From contig OX438751.1 of NCBI GenBank assembly GCA_949316235.1, forward strand, positions 23,713,885 to 23,777,884: a stretch of DNA of 64,000 nucleotides, given 5' to 3'. Shown one piece after another: positions 1 through 9,828 of the stretch. Origin of the DNA: Oegoconia quadripuncta (Eukaryota; Arthropoda; Insecta; Lepidoptera; Autostichidae). The notes under the pieces were generated by a model that was not told where the DNA came from, did no database searches, and was given only the letters and a program-made list of their open reading frames with translations. The position numbers and the translations under genes are program-made. The stretch's first letter is position 1. Every line of letters begins with the position of its first letter.

Positions 1-253
1 ATCAGATTGTTCGCATGCCAGGCTATTTCACGATTAATAATGAAATATAAAAACCTTTTCGTAATATAAAAACCTTTATGTAAAATCAAAGCCTGATTTT
101 AAAAGAGCAACCCTTCGAGTTTCTTGCTTGTTCTTCTCAGGGGAAAATTGCATTTTGAACAAGCAGTAGCTTAAAAAATGTAAAATTGACTATTTTAAGT
201 GTACTCTGTGTACCTACAAAATAAAGCATTTTTGACTTTGACTTTGACTTTGA
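1..253 (+). mobile_element. CR1-like LINE 3' end with TTTGAC tail (5' cut by window edge)
   Basis: Nearly identical to 8983-9228, where the same sequence follows a reverse-transcriptase C-terminal ORF. It carries the family 3' UTR and ends in AATAAAGCATTT followed by a short run of TTTGAC units, the terminal simple repeat typical of LINEs in this window. The RTE-like fragment begins directly at its 3' end. Confidence 0.8.
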
Positions 254-592
254 TGTGTGGTGTGACTAGAATGGATAAGATCAGGAATGAGTATATCAGA
301 GAAAGTCTAAAAGTGGCGCCAATAAAAGAAAAGTTGAGGAGCAATAGGTTAGCATGGTTTGGACACATTATGAGGAGGGATGGAAGGCACGTAACAAGAC
401 GAGTGTTAAATATGAATGTGGAGGGATACAGAGGTATAGGAAGACCAAAGAAGGTGTGGTTAGATTGCGTGAGGAATGATATGTATGTGAAAGGGGGGAG
501 TACGGAGATGACGTCTGATAGACGAGAGTGGAAGAGGATGACATGTTGTGCCGACCCCACCTAGAGTGGGATAAGGGCAGGAAAATGATGAC
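253..592 (+). mobile_element. RTE-like LINE, ORF C-terminal fragment and 3' end
   Basis: Readable from about 253 to the stop at 562-564. It starts MCGVTRMDKIRNEYIR, continues RLAWFGHIMRRDGRHV and GRPKKVWLDCVRNDM, and ends TCCADPT. This is the C-terminal region that follows the RT domain in RTE-type endonuclease/RT LINEs of insects. The frame is open, but all catalytic domains are absent: a 5'-truncated, dead copy. A second, more damaged copy is at 26236-26370. Confidence 0.85.
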
Positions 593-1156
593 TAGACTGC
601 ACTAGAAGTTCAGAACACATTTTCTAATTATTCAAACACAAAACTAACTTTGTAAATAATTTTAGGTACTTTGTAAACGAAATAGTCTTGGTAGGTACTT
701 ATGTTGTTAAGTTTCAGTCCTCGTTGTTAGGTGCAGGGGCAGACAGGCAAACATCCCCACGTGAGTGTAAAGTGGTGGCACTACAGCCCCGGTTTGTTTA
801 AGTAATGGACTATGCCAGGAACACTGACTACTTGATAAGGAAATATGTAGAGACGTAGCGGTTGTTCTTTTATTTATTTATTTTTATTTCTGAATTTTTT
901 TGAGGCTTAGAATCTATGATTATGCCAACCTCATCATACCCTAACCTTTACCCAACCTAAAATATCAACAACAAAGTTATATAGCATTCCGATCTCAGCC
1001 TAGGCTGGATCGGCCAGGTTGACTCTACACAATTTTAAGAGTTCAAACAAAAGTTGTCTGGGTTATTCTTTGACTAAATATGTATTTGTTCATAATTTCT
1101 TGCATCTGAATATATTTGAGAACATTACTGATATTTATATTTGATATTTATACTTA
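593..1156. other. AT-rich DNA without recognised genes
   Basis: No ORF with protein features. A loose poly-T/TTTA stretch occurs near 868-900. Nothing in this segment was matched to other copies in the window. Confidence 0.5.
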
Positions 1157-1320
1157 GGGATGTTTTCATTTATAATAAGTATTTATTTACAAAAAAAAAT
1201 ATGTATTTATGTAGTACATCAACCATCTGGTATTCACAACACAAGCCTATAGTTGCTTACTGTGGAACTAGATGGCGCTGTGTATATGTCTAAGGATATT
1301 TATTTATTATTTATTTATAA
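1157..1320 (+). mobile_element. SINE-B fragment (3' part)
   Basis: The 3' portion of a family seen better at 44268-44540, 45035-45305 and 55608-55867. It has a T-rich start, TATTTATTTAC then an A-run, a region with CAACCATCTGGTAT, then CTAGATGGCGCTGTGT, and a TATTTATT tail. The tRNA-like head is missing (5' truncation). Confidence 0.8.
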
Positions 1321-1757
1321 TGCAATATAAAGCCTGCTTTGCCAGGCGGTGGAGTCGTATGCAACAGCACATGCAAATGACGCCACTTTTGAACCTTGGC
1401 TTAGGGCGTTAAAAGGTGGAGATATAAAAACGTAACAACCATCGCTGCATAATGTATATGCCTTCAATATCCCAACTAATTAAAGCCCACCGGGCGTGGA
1501 TCCTTCTGTTACCCCAGGCAGTTTTCAGAGGTACCCAACACAGATTGATTATAGATTTCCGTCATTAAGCACTTATGTGTCTTGGACGAGAAGACGTTGT
1601 GTATTTTTCCGAATGCTGCAATTCGGCGTTCTTCTACAGATCTCATCATTTCTGATTTAAAAATTTCTTTCGTATTTCAGTTCGACTTTAGTACCTATTA
1701 ACTATGAGTTAAAAGCAGAGTCAAACGCAATGTAGATCGTCCACTCTCGAAATCTAC
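1321..1757. other. Non-coding interval
   Basis: Mixed AT-rich sequence with no convincing ORF, RNA or repeat copy elsewhere in the window. Confidence 0.4.
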
Positions 1758-1874
1758 GACGACCTAATGAAGGTCACGGGAACTCGCTGGATGCTGGCCG
1801 CTTCCAATCGGCCCATCTGGATTCTATGGGGGAGGCCCATGTCCACAATTGTAGATATGACGATGAATTCTTAA
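1758..1874 (+). mobile_element. RTE-like LINE, C-terminal remnant
   Basis: One frame reads DDLMKVTGTRWMLAASNR then PIW and a short tail to a stop at 1872-1874. The spacing of DDL, a VAG/VTG-like step, RWMQAA-like and a Trp matches the C-terminus of the RTE-type ORF also found antisense at 60532-60804 and 60855-61300. Strongly decayed. Confidence 0.6.
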
Positions 1875-2290
1875 TCAAAGATAAAACAAAATTTTTATTC
1901 ACTAGCGACTCCACACCTTCACCTGTTCCCAGCAAACGGCGCGTACTACAGAAGTCCTCTTTTATTTTCATAAACTACCCACTATGTCCTTCTAAGAAGC
2001 GTCACACACCCACTAAGTGGAGCTATGATCATTATTTGACCAAATTAACACTTTACTTTTAACCACGGCCCTTACCAACTGAAATTCCGTAGAAGATTTT
2101 CTTTTTGTAACTACCTCGTGATCGCATCCCATACTAACGTTGCTCAATACATTTCTCACGTGTTTACCAAAGATGGTCTTTGTTATTGATGATTGATGAC
2201 ACCTCTATGATCGTAGTTATAAAATGATTCTACAATATAGATGTATGGGAATAATGCATCTATTTTCACATCATAAGCTCTTACTAGAAC
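1875..2290. other. Non-coding interval
   Basis: Continues from the RTE remnant. No RNA gene, intact ORF or repeat match was identified. Confidence 0.4.
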
Positions 2291-2680
2291 TTGATATTTT
2301 ATTCTGTGGAGTTGTCAATACTAAGGCGACCAATCAGAGCCCGAATCCTCATTGCATTTGAAGAACTGTTCGAGCTAATACGCGCTGCTCAATTTAACCG
2401 ATACACTTCTCGCCGAAAATTAAATTTCCATCCACATCACCTGGATGAGTGGAAGTCACTTCTTACCACGTACGACCACCCTGTGGAACGGACTTCCGGC
2501 AGCGGTATTCCCGAACGAGCACGACATTGGAACCTTCAAGAAACGAGCCTACACCTTCCTCAAAGGCCGGCAACGCATCTGTGACCCTTTTGGTGTTGCG
2601 GGTGTCCATGGGCGGCGGTGATTGCTTTAAATCAGGTGATCCGCATGCTCGTGCGCCGCCCTCTCATATAAAAAAAAAAC
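2291..2680 (+). mobile_element. LINE ORF2 C-terminus and 3' end with poly(A), frameshifted
   Basis: Two frames together give a LINE-type C-terminus. The first reads [19 protein letters not shown]. After a frameshift the next reads [18 protein letters not shown], then [13 protein letters not shown], to a stop at 2619-2621. The PRT..LWN.LP...F....FK pattern is the conserved tail of many non-LTR retrotransposon ORF2 proteins. About 50 nt follow, ending in an A-run at 2668-2679. The same last 120 bp recur at 46312-46435, confirming the 3' boundary. The frameshift shows it is dead. Confidence 0.8.
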
Positions 2681-3289
2681 AAAATTTAGGCAAAAGGTCA
2701 CTAACAATAATAATTGTTGGACCGCGGTCCCGGGTGATACCAACAGCCCGGTGGAAGATCTTCCCTTATTCCACACATGTCCCTACAATTCAAAAACTAA
2801 CTTACCCACCCGCGGGTTTACCCGTGTGGTGTTACTTATCGTAGACTTTTCAAGATGAAGAACACCTGTGCTTCGCCGGGTCCTGAAGCTACCTCTCTGA
2901 CAACTTTCAATATGAATGGATTCAGCAATTTACGCGTGAAATCTCTCCAGGTTGACTGTCCAGACAGACTTTTGCATATGTAATATTAGTATGGATATTT
3001 ACTGCTAATGATAATTTACTAGGTCTTTTAGGCCAATGTATATCAGTGGATATCCATCACCAGTGATGTCTTGCTAAATCTGTGATATTACTCGTATTTT
3101 CAATTTTACATACCTAATGTCACGACCATTGTCCCAAATGAGGTGGTCAGAGTTATTATATTATTATAGAAGAGCAGCATTACTGCTGGTATATCTATGT
3201 CACAGTGTTGGAAGAGTTCACATTGTTCATTATGTTTTTATTCAGTCAATATTTAACTCATTATTAGTTTTTAAAAAAAATATCCAATC
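2681..3289. other. Non-coding interval, unassigned
   Basis: GC-richer DNA around 2719-2760 and 2805-2835 and no coding evidence. It may be more retroelement debris, but no second copy was seen in the window. Confidence 0.35.
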
Positions 3290-3500
3290 CATTCTCGAAG
3301 TAATTCACTGATTGGGCGGAGACAACGTCTTCCCGCAGCTTATTCCATGCCTGAACAACACGGTTGCTCAGAAAGTGATGGGCGACATTGATGTCAGCGT
3401 GAGTGCGGCTTATATGTCGTACAAGTGAGGCAGGTTGTATTTATAGGTGAGAATTTTGAATGTCTCGATGAGGTCACATCGCAAGCGGCGCTCTTCAAGG
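3290..3500 (-). mobile_element. LINE ORF2 C-terminal remnant with a stop and frameshift
   Basis: Minus-strand frames give LEERRLRCDLIETFKILTY, a stop after LPHLYDI, then NVAHHFLSNRVVQAWNKL followed by VVSAQSVNYFENGLD. This is the canonical end of CR1/jockey-type reverse transcriptase ORFs. The in-frame stop and a frameshift mark it as a pseudogene. Its sequence differs from the CR1-like family with the TTTGAC tail. Confidence 0.85.
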
Positions 3501-3899
3501 GTTGTAAATTGTGCGTGTCTTTATTTATGTCTCGTACAAAATAAAGATATTTTTTTACTTTACTGTGACGTACCCACATACATCCCACTGGTATAACTAA
3601 TTTCCACTTCAATCGCCTTTCACTTTCAACACACTAATGGACTCCTTCCTACGATTAACAACTCCCATAACTTCCTAGAAAACAATACACCTTAGCTACT
3701 ACATTACACACAAAATCCAATTTTTCTGTTTGCCTGTCAATTTGACACCGGTTGTTGAGGCATTATTCGGCAAACAACGCGCTGGCCCCGACTCCGTCTT
3801 GTTTCTGTGGGTGATAATTTTACGGACAAAGAATGGAATTAGATCGGTGGGTTTAACGCTAGTTATGTGCACGTTAGGGGCCCAATACACTTTTTTCTT

Positions 3900-4231
3900 T
3901 TTTTTTTAATGCACGATGGGCTCGTACTTGACCTCAATCACACCTGATGTTAAGTGAAGATGAAGTCGAAGGTGGAAGCGTACTGACCCGGAAACCTCAA
4001 CACATTTGGGGGACTGGCTATCTTATCTCTGACAACCGGAACACAACAATGGTATTAACATTGCTGCTTGGCGGCAGATTTAAATAAGATGGTGGTAGCT
4101 AGCCAGGCGGATATTTAAAATGCTCTACCACCAACCAAACCGAGTATTTGAACATGTACCCCGCTGGGGATTGAACCCGCGACCTCCGAATCGTAAACCC
4201 AATGTTGTTTACATTGAGCCACGGAGGCGGT
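3900..4231 (-). mobile_element. SINE-A, near full length
   Basis: A tRNA-derived SINE. Read on the minus strand, the head starts ACCGCCTCCGTGGCTCAATG (A-box-like) and then has GGTTCAATCCCCAGCGGG (B box). A body with paired TAGCTACCACCATCTTAT and TTGTGTTCCGGTTGTCAGAG motifs follows. The 3' part has ACATCAGGTGTGATTGAGGT and an A-rich tail. Around a dozen copies and fragments in both orientations lie in this window. Pol III-transcribed and mobilised by LINE machinery by family analogy. Confidence 0.9.
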
Positions 4232-4444
4232 GAACAGGGCGATTAGACTTCACGTGGCTTAGGACCAATTCCGATTTATCAACAATGACCTAAGCATTCC
4301 TTTTTATTAATTACGTGTTAGTGACCATATGTCTCGCACCACCCTCACATTAAATTTTCCCGATGGAAAAAAAATACAAAGGTTACGTATGAATGTACAA
4401 ATAAACGCCTGGCTTTACGTAATTTTATTATTTTTATGCAGAAC

Positions 4445-4530
4445 GAGTTACTGCCACTAACCAAACCGAGTACTAAACATATACCCCACTGGGGATCGAA
4501 CCCGCAACCTCCGTATCATAAACCCTATCT
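4445..4530 (-). mobile_element. SINE-A head fragment
   Basis: The minus strand carries the GGTTCGATCCCCAGTGGGG-type B box and the adjoining ACTCGGTTTGGTTAGTGG region of SINE-A. The rest is missing, interrupted at the GGGGGCAC hairpin at 4531. Confidence 0.75.
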
Positions 4531-5160
4531 GGGGGCACGGCAGTGCCCCCGCCAAGTCGAGCGCGAAGCAAACACTGCCGTACCATCCTTTACTGGAACC
4601 ATTTCGCCGCATTTTCAGGCCCCTATTTTAGAACCTCTGGATAAGACTAGGACGCAGAAATTTTCGTCATCCAGTAAGCTATAATCACATACTTAAAATC
4701 CAAAATTTCAAGTCTGTAGGTCATTTAGTTCCGAAGTTAAGCGAAAGCAAAGTTTCGCATTTATGACACTCACTCACTCACTCACTCACTCATGATCATC
4801 AAAATAGAACTAGTACTTCCCATAAACTCAGAGAGCTGAAATTTGGTACAGAGTTATGGTTCAATGGCCACATAAAGGGAAAACTATAAAAACTAGGATA
4901 ATCGAAGATCTGGAGTACCTGGTGACCCTGATTAGGAAACACAAGAGCCCAACCAAACTATTAGAGATCGACATATACCGCCTTTACAAAAAATATTCAA
5001 CTTGGTGGGCCGCTTCATTTGATGTCAAAAATCGAAGGTCTGAAGTATCTGATGAAGAACCCTCAGCTGGTCTCAGCTGTATTAGAGATATGGTAATGCC
5101 CCCTTCTACTATTGGTACATAGAAAAATCGACTGTCATTGCAAAAATCCAGCGTAGTGGG
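4531..5160. mobile_element. Helitron-like dispersed repeat (terminal hairpin GGGGGCAC...GTGCCCCC)
   Basis: Begins with a perfect 8-bp hairpin at 4531-4550 with a 4-nt loop. It continues with AGTCGAGCGCGAAGCAAACA and an AT-rich body containing a (CACT)n run at 4767-4793. Short GC hairpins near one end are a Helitron signature, and I recognise this unit as a common lepidopteran repeat. The CTRR terminus is not convincing, so the class is uncertain. The right edge near 5160 is approximate. Confidence 0.5.
4767..4793. repeat. (CACT)n microsatellite
   Basis: About six tandem CACT units, internal to the Helitron-like repeat. Confidence 0.9.
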
Positions 5161-5510
5161 ACACATCTTCTAATTTAATCTAGCCTATAGCGTCCCACTG
5201 CTGGGCGAATGCCTCCCCTTCTGCTTTTAATACGAATATAAATAAAATTAAAGGAAAACTCTGGATAAGACTAGACTGGCTTTTATACTTATACTTACTT
5301 ATACTTATTACAAGTTTACAAGAAGAAATAGTCAAACGATTAATTTTATTCTACTCGAACATTACACAAATTAAATAAACAAACGAAAATTTGGTCAAAA
5401 TATAATGCATTGGCTAAGAGTGGCGGTGATACCCGCACGCGTCGCTAGATGGCGTTGACTGTGTTTTAAAACGCGCTTACGTTTTGTTTTTCCGATAACC
5501 TTATATGGCA
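5161..5510. other. Non-coding interval with a small repeat fragment
   Basis: Contains GCGTCCCACTGCTGGGC at about 5187-5205, a motif also seen near 9324. Otherwise AT-rich and unassigned. Confidence 0.4.
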
Positions 5511-6354
5511 AAGTGGCAACCGGCCGCGTTACAGTCGTTTACGACATTCTTCTATTGCGCTTGAAAATGTTTGCTAGGGATTAGGAGGGATTATTTGCAT
5601 TTCGTTGATTTCGCTGATTATTTCGTGAGGTTTGCTAAGGTTAATTGGCAGGTTGTTATTATATTAATTCAAAGATTTAAACAGGTTAGGAATTATATGG
5701 TTAGTGACGGATTACTGATTATTACTTAATTATCAGAATTAAAAGAAGTTTCAATTGAATACTTTATTTAATTGTTAATTATTTAGTACCTACTTTTAGT
5801 TTTCTAGGTTTAATTTACAGTTAGGCAGTACTTCGAATCGCGTTCGTGTTTATAAGTACTTTTCTAGTATTCTAGTTTAGTTTGTTTAGTTAGATATTAC
5901 TTCGTTTCGTTTAAAAATATCATTAATTTAGCTGTATTTCAGTACTAGGTAGGTAGTACCTTTGGTAGAAAGTTCATTGATAATTAATTATATTGACACT
6001 TGTCTAATAATTAAGAGTTAACGTTTTGCTTATAGTTTGTATAGATTGAGTAGGCAGAGTAATATTTTCTTTAAGTTTTTTTTATTAAGACAAAAGAAGT
6101 CTTAAAGATATAAGTAGGTTTTAGTCTAAATATTATCGGTATTTCTGATTTGTTGTCCATATACTAAAGGTCGTTGAGTTTAATTGTGTTTGATTTCGCA
6201 AGATAATAATTATCGTAAAAAATGTCGATATTATTAAAAGACGACGATGAACTTAGTGGCTACCAAGTAGTTGGTATGCCCAAAGACGGGTCTTGTCTCT
6301 TCCATTCAATATCTTTCTTGGTGTATGGTAGAACTGACTCAACTTGCAGTATCA
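5511..6354 (+). pseudogene. OTU-like cysteine protease gene fragment with upstream leader
   Basis: From the ATG at 6222 the frame reads MSILLKDDDELSGYQVVGMP, then DGSCLFHSISFLVYG. D-G-x-C-L-F-x-x-I-S is the OTU protease active-site segment, with the Cys nucleophile in DGSC. Homology stops near 6354, where an inverted-repeat insertion takes over; the rest of the domain, including the catalytic His, is missing. About 700 bp of AT-rich leader precede it, with an Inr-like TTACAGTCG near 5528 and donor-like GAGGTTTGC and AAGGTTAAT. OTU domains of this kind occur in cellular deubiquitinases and in some large DNA transposons (Helitron-type), so the origin is open. Truncated, probably dead. Confidence 0.6.
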
Positions 6355-6360
6355 AGTATA

Positions 6361-6407
6361 TTTGTAGAAACGTGGGCATATATGTAATATGCCCACATTT
6401 CTACAAA
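6361..6407. repeat. Short hairpin insertion (21-bp arms)
   Basis: Arms 6361-6381 and 6387-6407 are inverted repeats with one mismatch around a 5-nt loop, with core TGTGGGCATAT. It sits at the break in the OTU ORF. It looks like a minimal MITE or snap-back insertion. A related half-site, TGCCCCCACATCTCTACAA, is near 52901-52919. Confidence 0.8.
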
Positions 6408-6417
6408 AAGAAGTGAA

Positions 6418-7064
6418 ATCCCACCAAAAACATTCTGTAAAAAACTAGCCAAATCTCGATGGAGCTGCTTGATTATCTCTAAAAAGTAATGAAATCTATA
6501 CAAAGTCGTGCCAAGTGTAAGGTTCCTTACTGCGATTTCTTTATTATTATAGTTAATGTTGTGTGACTTGGCCGTTGACGATGGAAAATTGCCACTTGGA
6601 AAACGTTGATTCAATAACCAGTCAATTGTAGGCTTGATAAAGCCACTAACGTATAAAGAATGTTATGTAAACGCCACACAGATTATTCGCTAATAGTTTG
6701 CCGTTGAACAATACAATACAATACAAATACACTTTATTGTACAAAAGGAGGACACACATTTTACAAAACACATTACTGACAAGAGTACAATTAGGCGGCC
6801 TTAACATTCTTAATAACATAATTAATAACATTAATAGCGGTTCTGGCGACAGATTGGTGCAATGGTGTCATGGAGCACCTGGTTTTGTACCCCTGTGTAC
6901 CCTTCAACGGCCAAGTCACACAACATTAACTATAATAATAAAGAAATCGCAGTAAGGAACCTTACACTTGGCACGACTTTGTATAGATTTCATTACTTTT
7001 TAGAGATAATCAAGCAGCTCCATCGAGATTTGGCTAGTTTTTTACAGAATGTTTTTGGTGGGAT
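6418..7064. repeat. 161-bp inverted duplication flanking a LINE tail
   Basis: 6418-6578 and 6904-7064 are near-perfect reverse complements (e.g. CCCACCAAAAACATTCTG and CAGAATGTTTTTGGTGGG). The 325-bp spacer holds a minus-strand LINE 3' end and unassigned sequence. High identity suggests a recent event. Confidence 0.85.
6707..6815 (-). mobile_element. LINE 3' tail with ATTGT-type terminal repeat
   Basis: On the minus strand: GGCCGCCTAATTGTAC, a short 3' UTR, CAATAAAGTG, then (ATTGT)n. The GGCCGCC...AATAAAG layout recurs at 7880-7952, 28210-28335, 46600-46780, 53095-53660 and 55306-55350. Confidence 0.7.
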
Positions 7065-7095
7065 GTTGTTTACATTGAGCCACGAAGACGGTTAA
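7065..7095 (-). mobile_element. SINE-A head stub
   Basis: TTGTTTACATTGAGCCACG matches the 5' head of antisense SINE-A. Only about 30 bp remain, abutting the inverted duplication. Confidence 0.6.
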
Positions 7096-7210
7096 AGCCT
7101 TCTCTGTAAGAATAAATTAATGTTTCATAATATCATTAATAGCACTCGGACCGTAATCATACTTTAATGCTTGTTTGTTTCTGTTTTTAAATGAGTTCAT
7201 AGGGAATATA

Positions 7211-7503
7211 TACCGCCTCAGTGGCTCAATGTAAACATCATTGGGTTTACGATTCGGAGGTGGTGGGTCCGATCCCCAGCGGGATACATGTTTTAAGTAC
7301 TCGGTTTGGTTGGTGGTAGAGCATTTGAAATATCGCCCTGGCTGGCTACCACCATCTTATCTAAACCTGCCGCCAAGTCATAGATAAGACAGCGAGTCCC
7401 CCAAATGTGTTGGTGTTTCCGGGTCAGTACGCTTCCACCTTCGACCTCATCTTCAATCATCATGATTGAGGTCAAGTACCAACCCGCTATGCATAAAAAA
7501 AAA
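7211..7503 (+). mobile_element. SINE-A
   Basis: Plus-strand copy: CCGCCTCAGTGGCTCAATG head, GGGTCCGATCCCCAGCGGG B box, the SINE-A body, and an A-rich tail at 7495-7503. Slightly shortened in the body (missing the TTGTGTTCCGG segment). Confidence 0.88.
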
Positions 7504-7879
7504 GAATATTTTCTCACTTTTAAATGTTTATGTAGTTTTTAATTTTGGCCCATATCAATGCCTGAATATCCTCGAATCTTCTCATAGGTGATACTTCGTT
7601 TTTTTTAATTAGCCGCCTACCAGAAGTCACGTTTTCTTCAATGATCGCCGTTGATGGACAATTTTACAAATCCATCCATCATGAAGAGAAAGCCATCGAC
7701 TACATTCGATCTTGTTTTTTGTTCTTATGCATAGCCCGCCATCAGATATACAAAAAGGAACACACGCAATCACATACACACACATAAATACATTAACACT
7801 CACAGGTATTCCCACAAAACTACACTTGCAGAGATGTTTCATTTTTTTTCTTTTCCTTATTTTTTCTTTTTTTTACGCT
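7504..7879. other. Non-coding interval
   Basis: Pyrimidine-rich near 7845-7875, with a few CACACA units at 7760-7785. No gene recognised. Confidence 0.4.
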
Positions 7880-7952
7880 TTATTGTTTAAATAAGGAAGG
7901 TACATTTAAATATGTTATAGAAACTACAAATTAGACGGCCTTATCTTTATGT
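7880..7952 (-). mobile_element. LINE 3' tail fragment
   Basis: Minus strand: AAGGCCGTCTAATTTGTAG, ATTTAAATGTACCTTCCTT, then TTTAAACAATAAA. Closely matches 28243-28305 on the plus strand. Confidence 0.7.
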
Positions 7953-7984
7953 TTATCTTTAAATTTAGTATCTAAAAAATCTTT

Positions 7985-8219
7985 ATTTGCATCACAGATT
8001 GTATAAAAATGTAACTTGGCTACCTATTTGTTTTTCGACGGTAACTGTCTTCCTGCGATACGGTTCTAGGACTAGTGTAGGAGACAGAGTTTATATAGCA
8101 TACTTCTCAGATAATTATGCCAGGACAATTTGTTTAAATGTACTACCTATGTTAAAAAACAATGTAAGTTCTATAGTGTTTAATGGCATAATAAAGAAGT
8201 TTCATTTCATTTCATTTTC
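7985..8219 (+). mobile_element. LINE 3' UTR with (TTTCA)n tail
   Basis: Ends ATAATAAAGAAG followed by TTTCATTTCATTTCATTTTC. An AATAAA directly before a short pentamer run is the 3' terminus style of LINEs here. The upstream part is unassigned. Confidence 0.55.
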
Positions 8220-8562
8220 TGTGACACGTTAGACAAACAGAAAACAAACATTTGTGAAAAGCCCTCAACCTTTATTGTCTACGCGATTAATGTCCACAGA
8301 TTAGCGACTCCAGACGACAATGGACGCGACACTTTATTGAATCGTCGCAACAATCTATGCCTAATACGGCCATTATTACAACACACGAGCGTAGTCCTTA
8401 GCTTTATTTGTACAAATACACCTATTAATTATGTTGAATTGTGGTGTTAGGCAACAGGGGAATTGTTTAAAATGTAAAATGGTGTCACGGGACGGGCTAA
8501 CCCGTTCACTGACATAACAAAACTTTCTGACAATTCACACTGCTAGATTAGTATATTTTAGT
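8220..8562. other. Non-coding interval
   Basis: No coding, RNA or repeat assignment. It directly precedes the 5' truncation point of the CR1-like element. Confidence 0.4.
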
Positions 8563-9230
8563 TATTTCCACAGCTTGATGTCTTACGGTATCTTACTGTG
8601 GGGGAATGCCGCGGATATAAATACAATCTTTGTTTTACAAAAACGAGCCGTTCGCGCAATTTATCAATTGAGACCTACAGTGTCACTGAGAGATAGGTTT
8701 AAAGTGTATAACATTCTAACCTTTTCTTCACAGTACATTTTTGAAAATCTAATGTATGTCAAAAAAAATATAGCATCATTTAGGAAAAATAGTGATAAAC
8801 ATGATGTCAATACAAGAAATAAAGATAAACTTGCAGGTCACATACGCTTTTTCAATAAGGTCCCAGTTGATATACAAAATCTTCCTCTCGATAAATTTAA
8901 AGATACTACAAACAGAAACTAATTAACAAAGCATTTTATAAAATATCAGACTATTTAGATGATAATCATCCCTGGACATAATCAGATTGTTCGCATGCCA
9001 GGCTATTCACGATTAATAATGAAATATAAAAACCGTTTTGTAATATAAAAACCGTTATGTAAAATCAAAGCCTGATTTTAAAAGAGCAACCCTTCGAGTT
9101 TCTTGCTTGTTCTTCTCAGGGGAAAATTGCATTTTGAACAAGCAGTAGCTTAAAAAATATAAAATTGACTATTTTAAGTGTACTCTGTGTACCTTCAAAA
9201 TAAAGCATTTTTGACTCTGACTTTGACACG
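8563..9230 (+). mobile_element. CR1-like LINE, ORF2 C-terminus plus complete 3' UTR
   Basis: The best copy of the TTTGAC-tailed LINE. The ORF at 8575-8922 reads MSYGILLWGNAADIN, LQKRAVRAIYQLRP, YIFENLMYVKKNIASF and IRFFNKVPVDIQNLPL, all typical of the post-RT region of CR1-clade ORF2. A deletion removes residues between LAGH and IRFFNK, and a frameshift ends the frame at 8922. The 3' UTR (8923-9228) is shared with 1-253 and ends in TTTTGACTCTGACTTTGAC. No RT catalytic core remains. Antisense or partial relatives lie at 29192-29700, 39587-40107 and 62965-63062. Confidence 0.88.
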
Positions 9231-9611
9231 TCCAACGGTATTAAAAAGAGTGTAGTGCGTAAATTGACATGACAAAATATAATACAATACAATACTAGAA
9301 GCCATATGTTATTATTATTAGGAGCGCACTGCTGGGCAATGGCCCTGGAAGAGTGGAGTTCTCTGTACCGGGCTTCCTTTGACCAGTTGTTGAGGAACTT
9401 CTCCAGCTCGTCCCGCACTTCGGCTCCAGTTAGTGGTGGTTTTGGCCCACAAGTGCATGCGACAAATATGCTTCGGCTTGGCGGCCATCGTGGCTACGTA
9501 AAACTATGGTTTTAGAGTGTAGTATTTCGGCCGCGCTCGGTCAATTTTACATTCAGTATACTGCGCTTTATAGCACGTTAGCAAATTTTGAGATTGGACC
9601 TTTGGGCTTAT
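9231..9611. other. Unassigned interval with repeat-like GC-richer block
   Basis: 9320-9500 is GC-richer (CACTGCTGGGCAATGGCC, CGTCCCGCACTTCGGCTCC) and looks like retroelement debris. No reading frame was matched confidently. Confidence 0.4.
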
Positions 9612-9828
9612 TATCATCATCAGTCCGTAAACTTGCCGCTGCAGGGATATAGACCTTCTCTCATATTGAGGGAGTATGGGGCCATAGTCCACCACGCTAG
9701 CCCAATACGGGTTGGGGACTTCACATGCCTTTGAAATTTTATTTCTCAGGCATGCAAGTTTCCTCACGATGTTTTCCTTCACCGTTCAAGAACAGTCGGA
9801 TAAATGCACATAAGTAATTAAGGCAGTG
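9612..9828 (-). mobile_element. SINE-D, 5'-truncated
   Basis: Carries the antisense 3' part of SINE-D: CATCATCAGTCCGTAAAC, TGCAGGGATATAGACC, GGGAGTATGGGGCCATAGTC and the ATGCACATAAGTAATTAA end. A fuller copy including the tRNA-like head is at 51396-51685. Confidence 0.85.
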
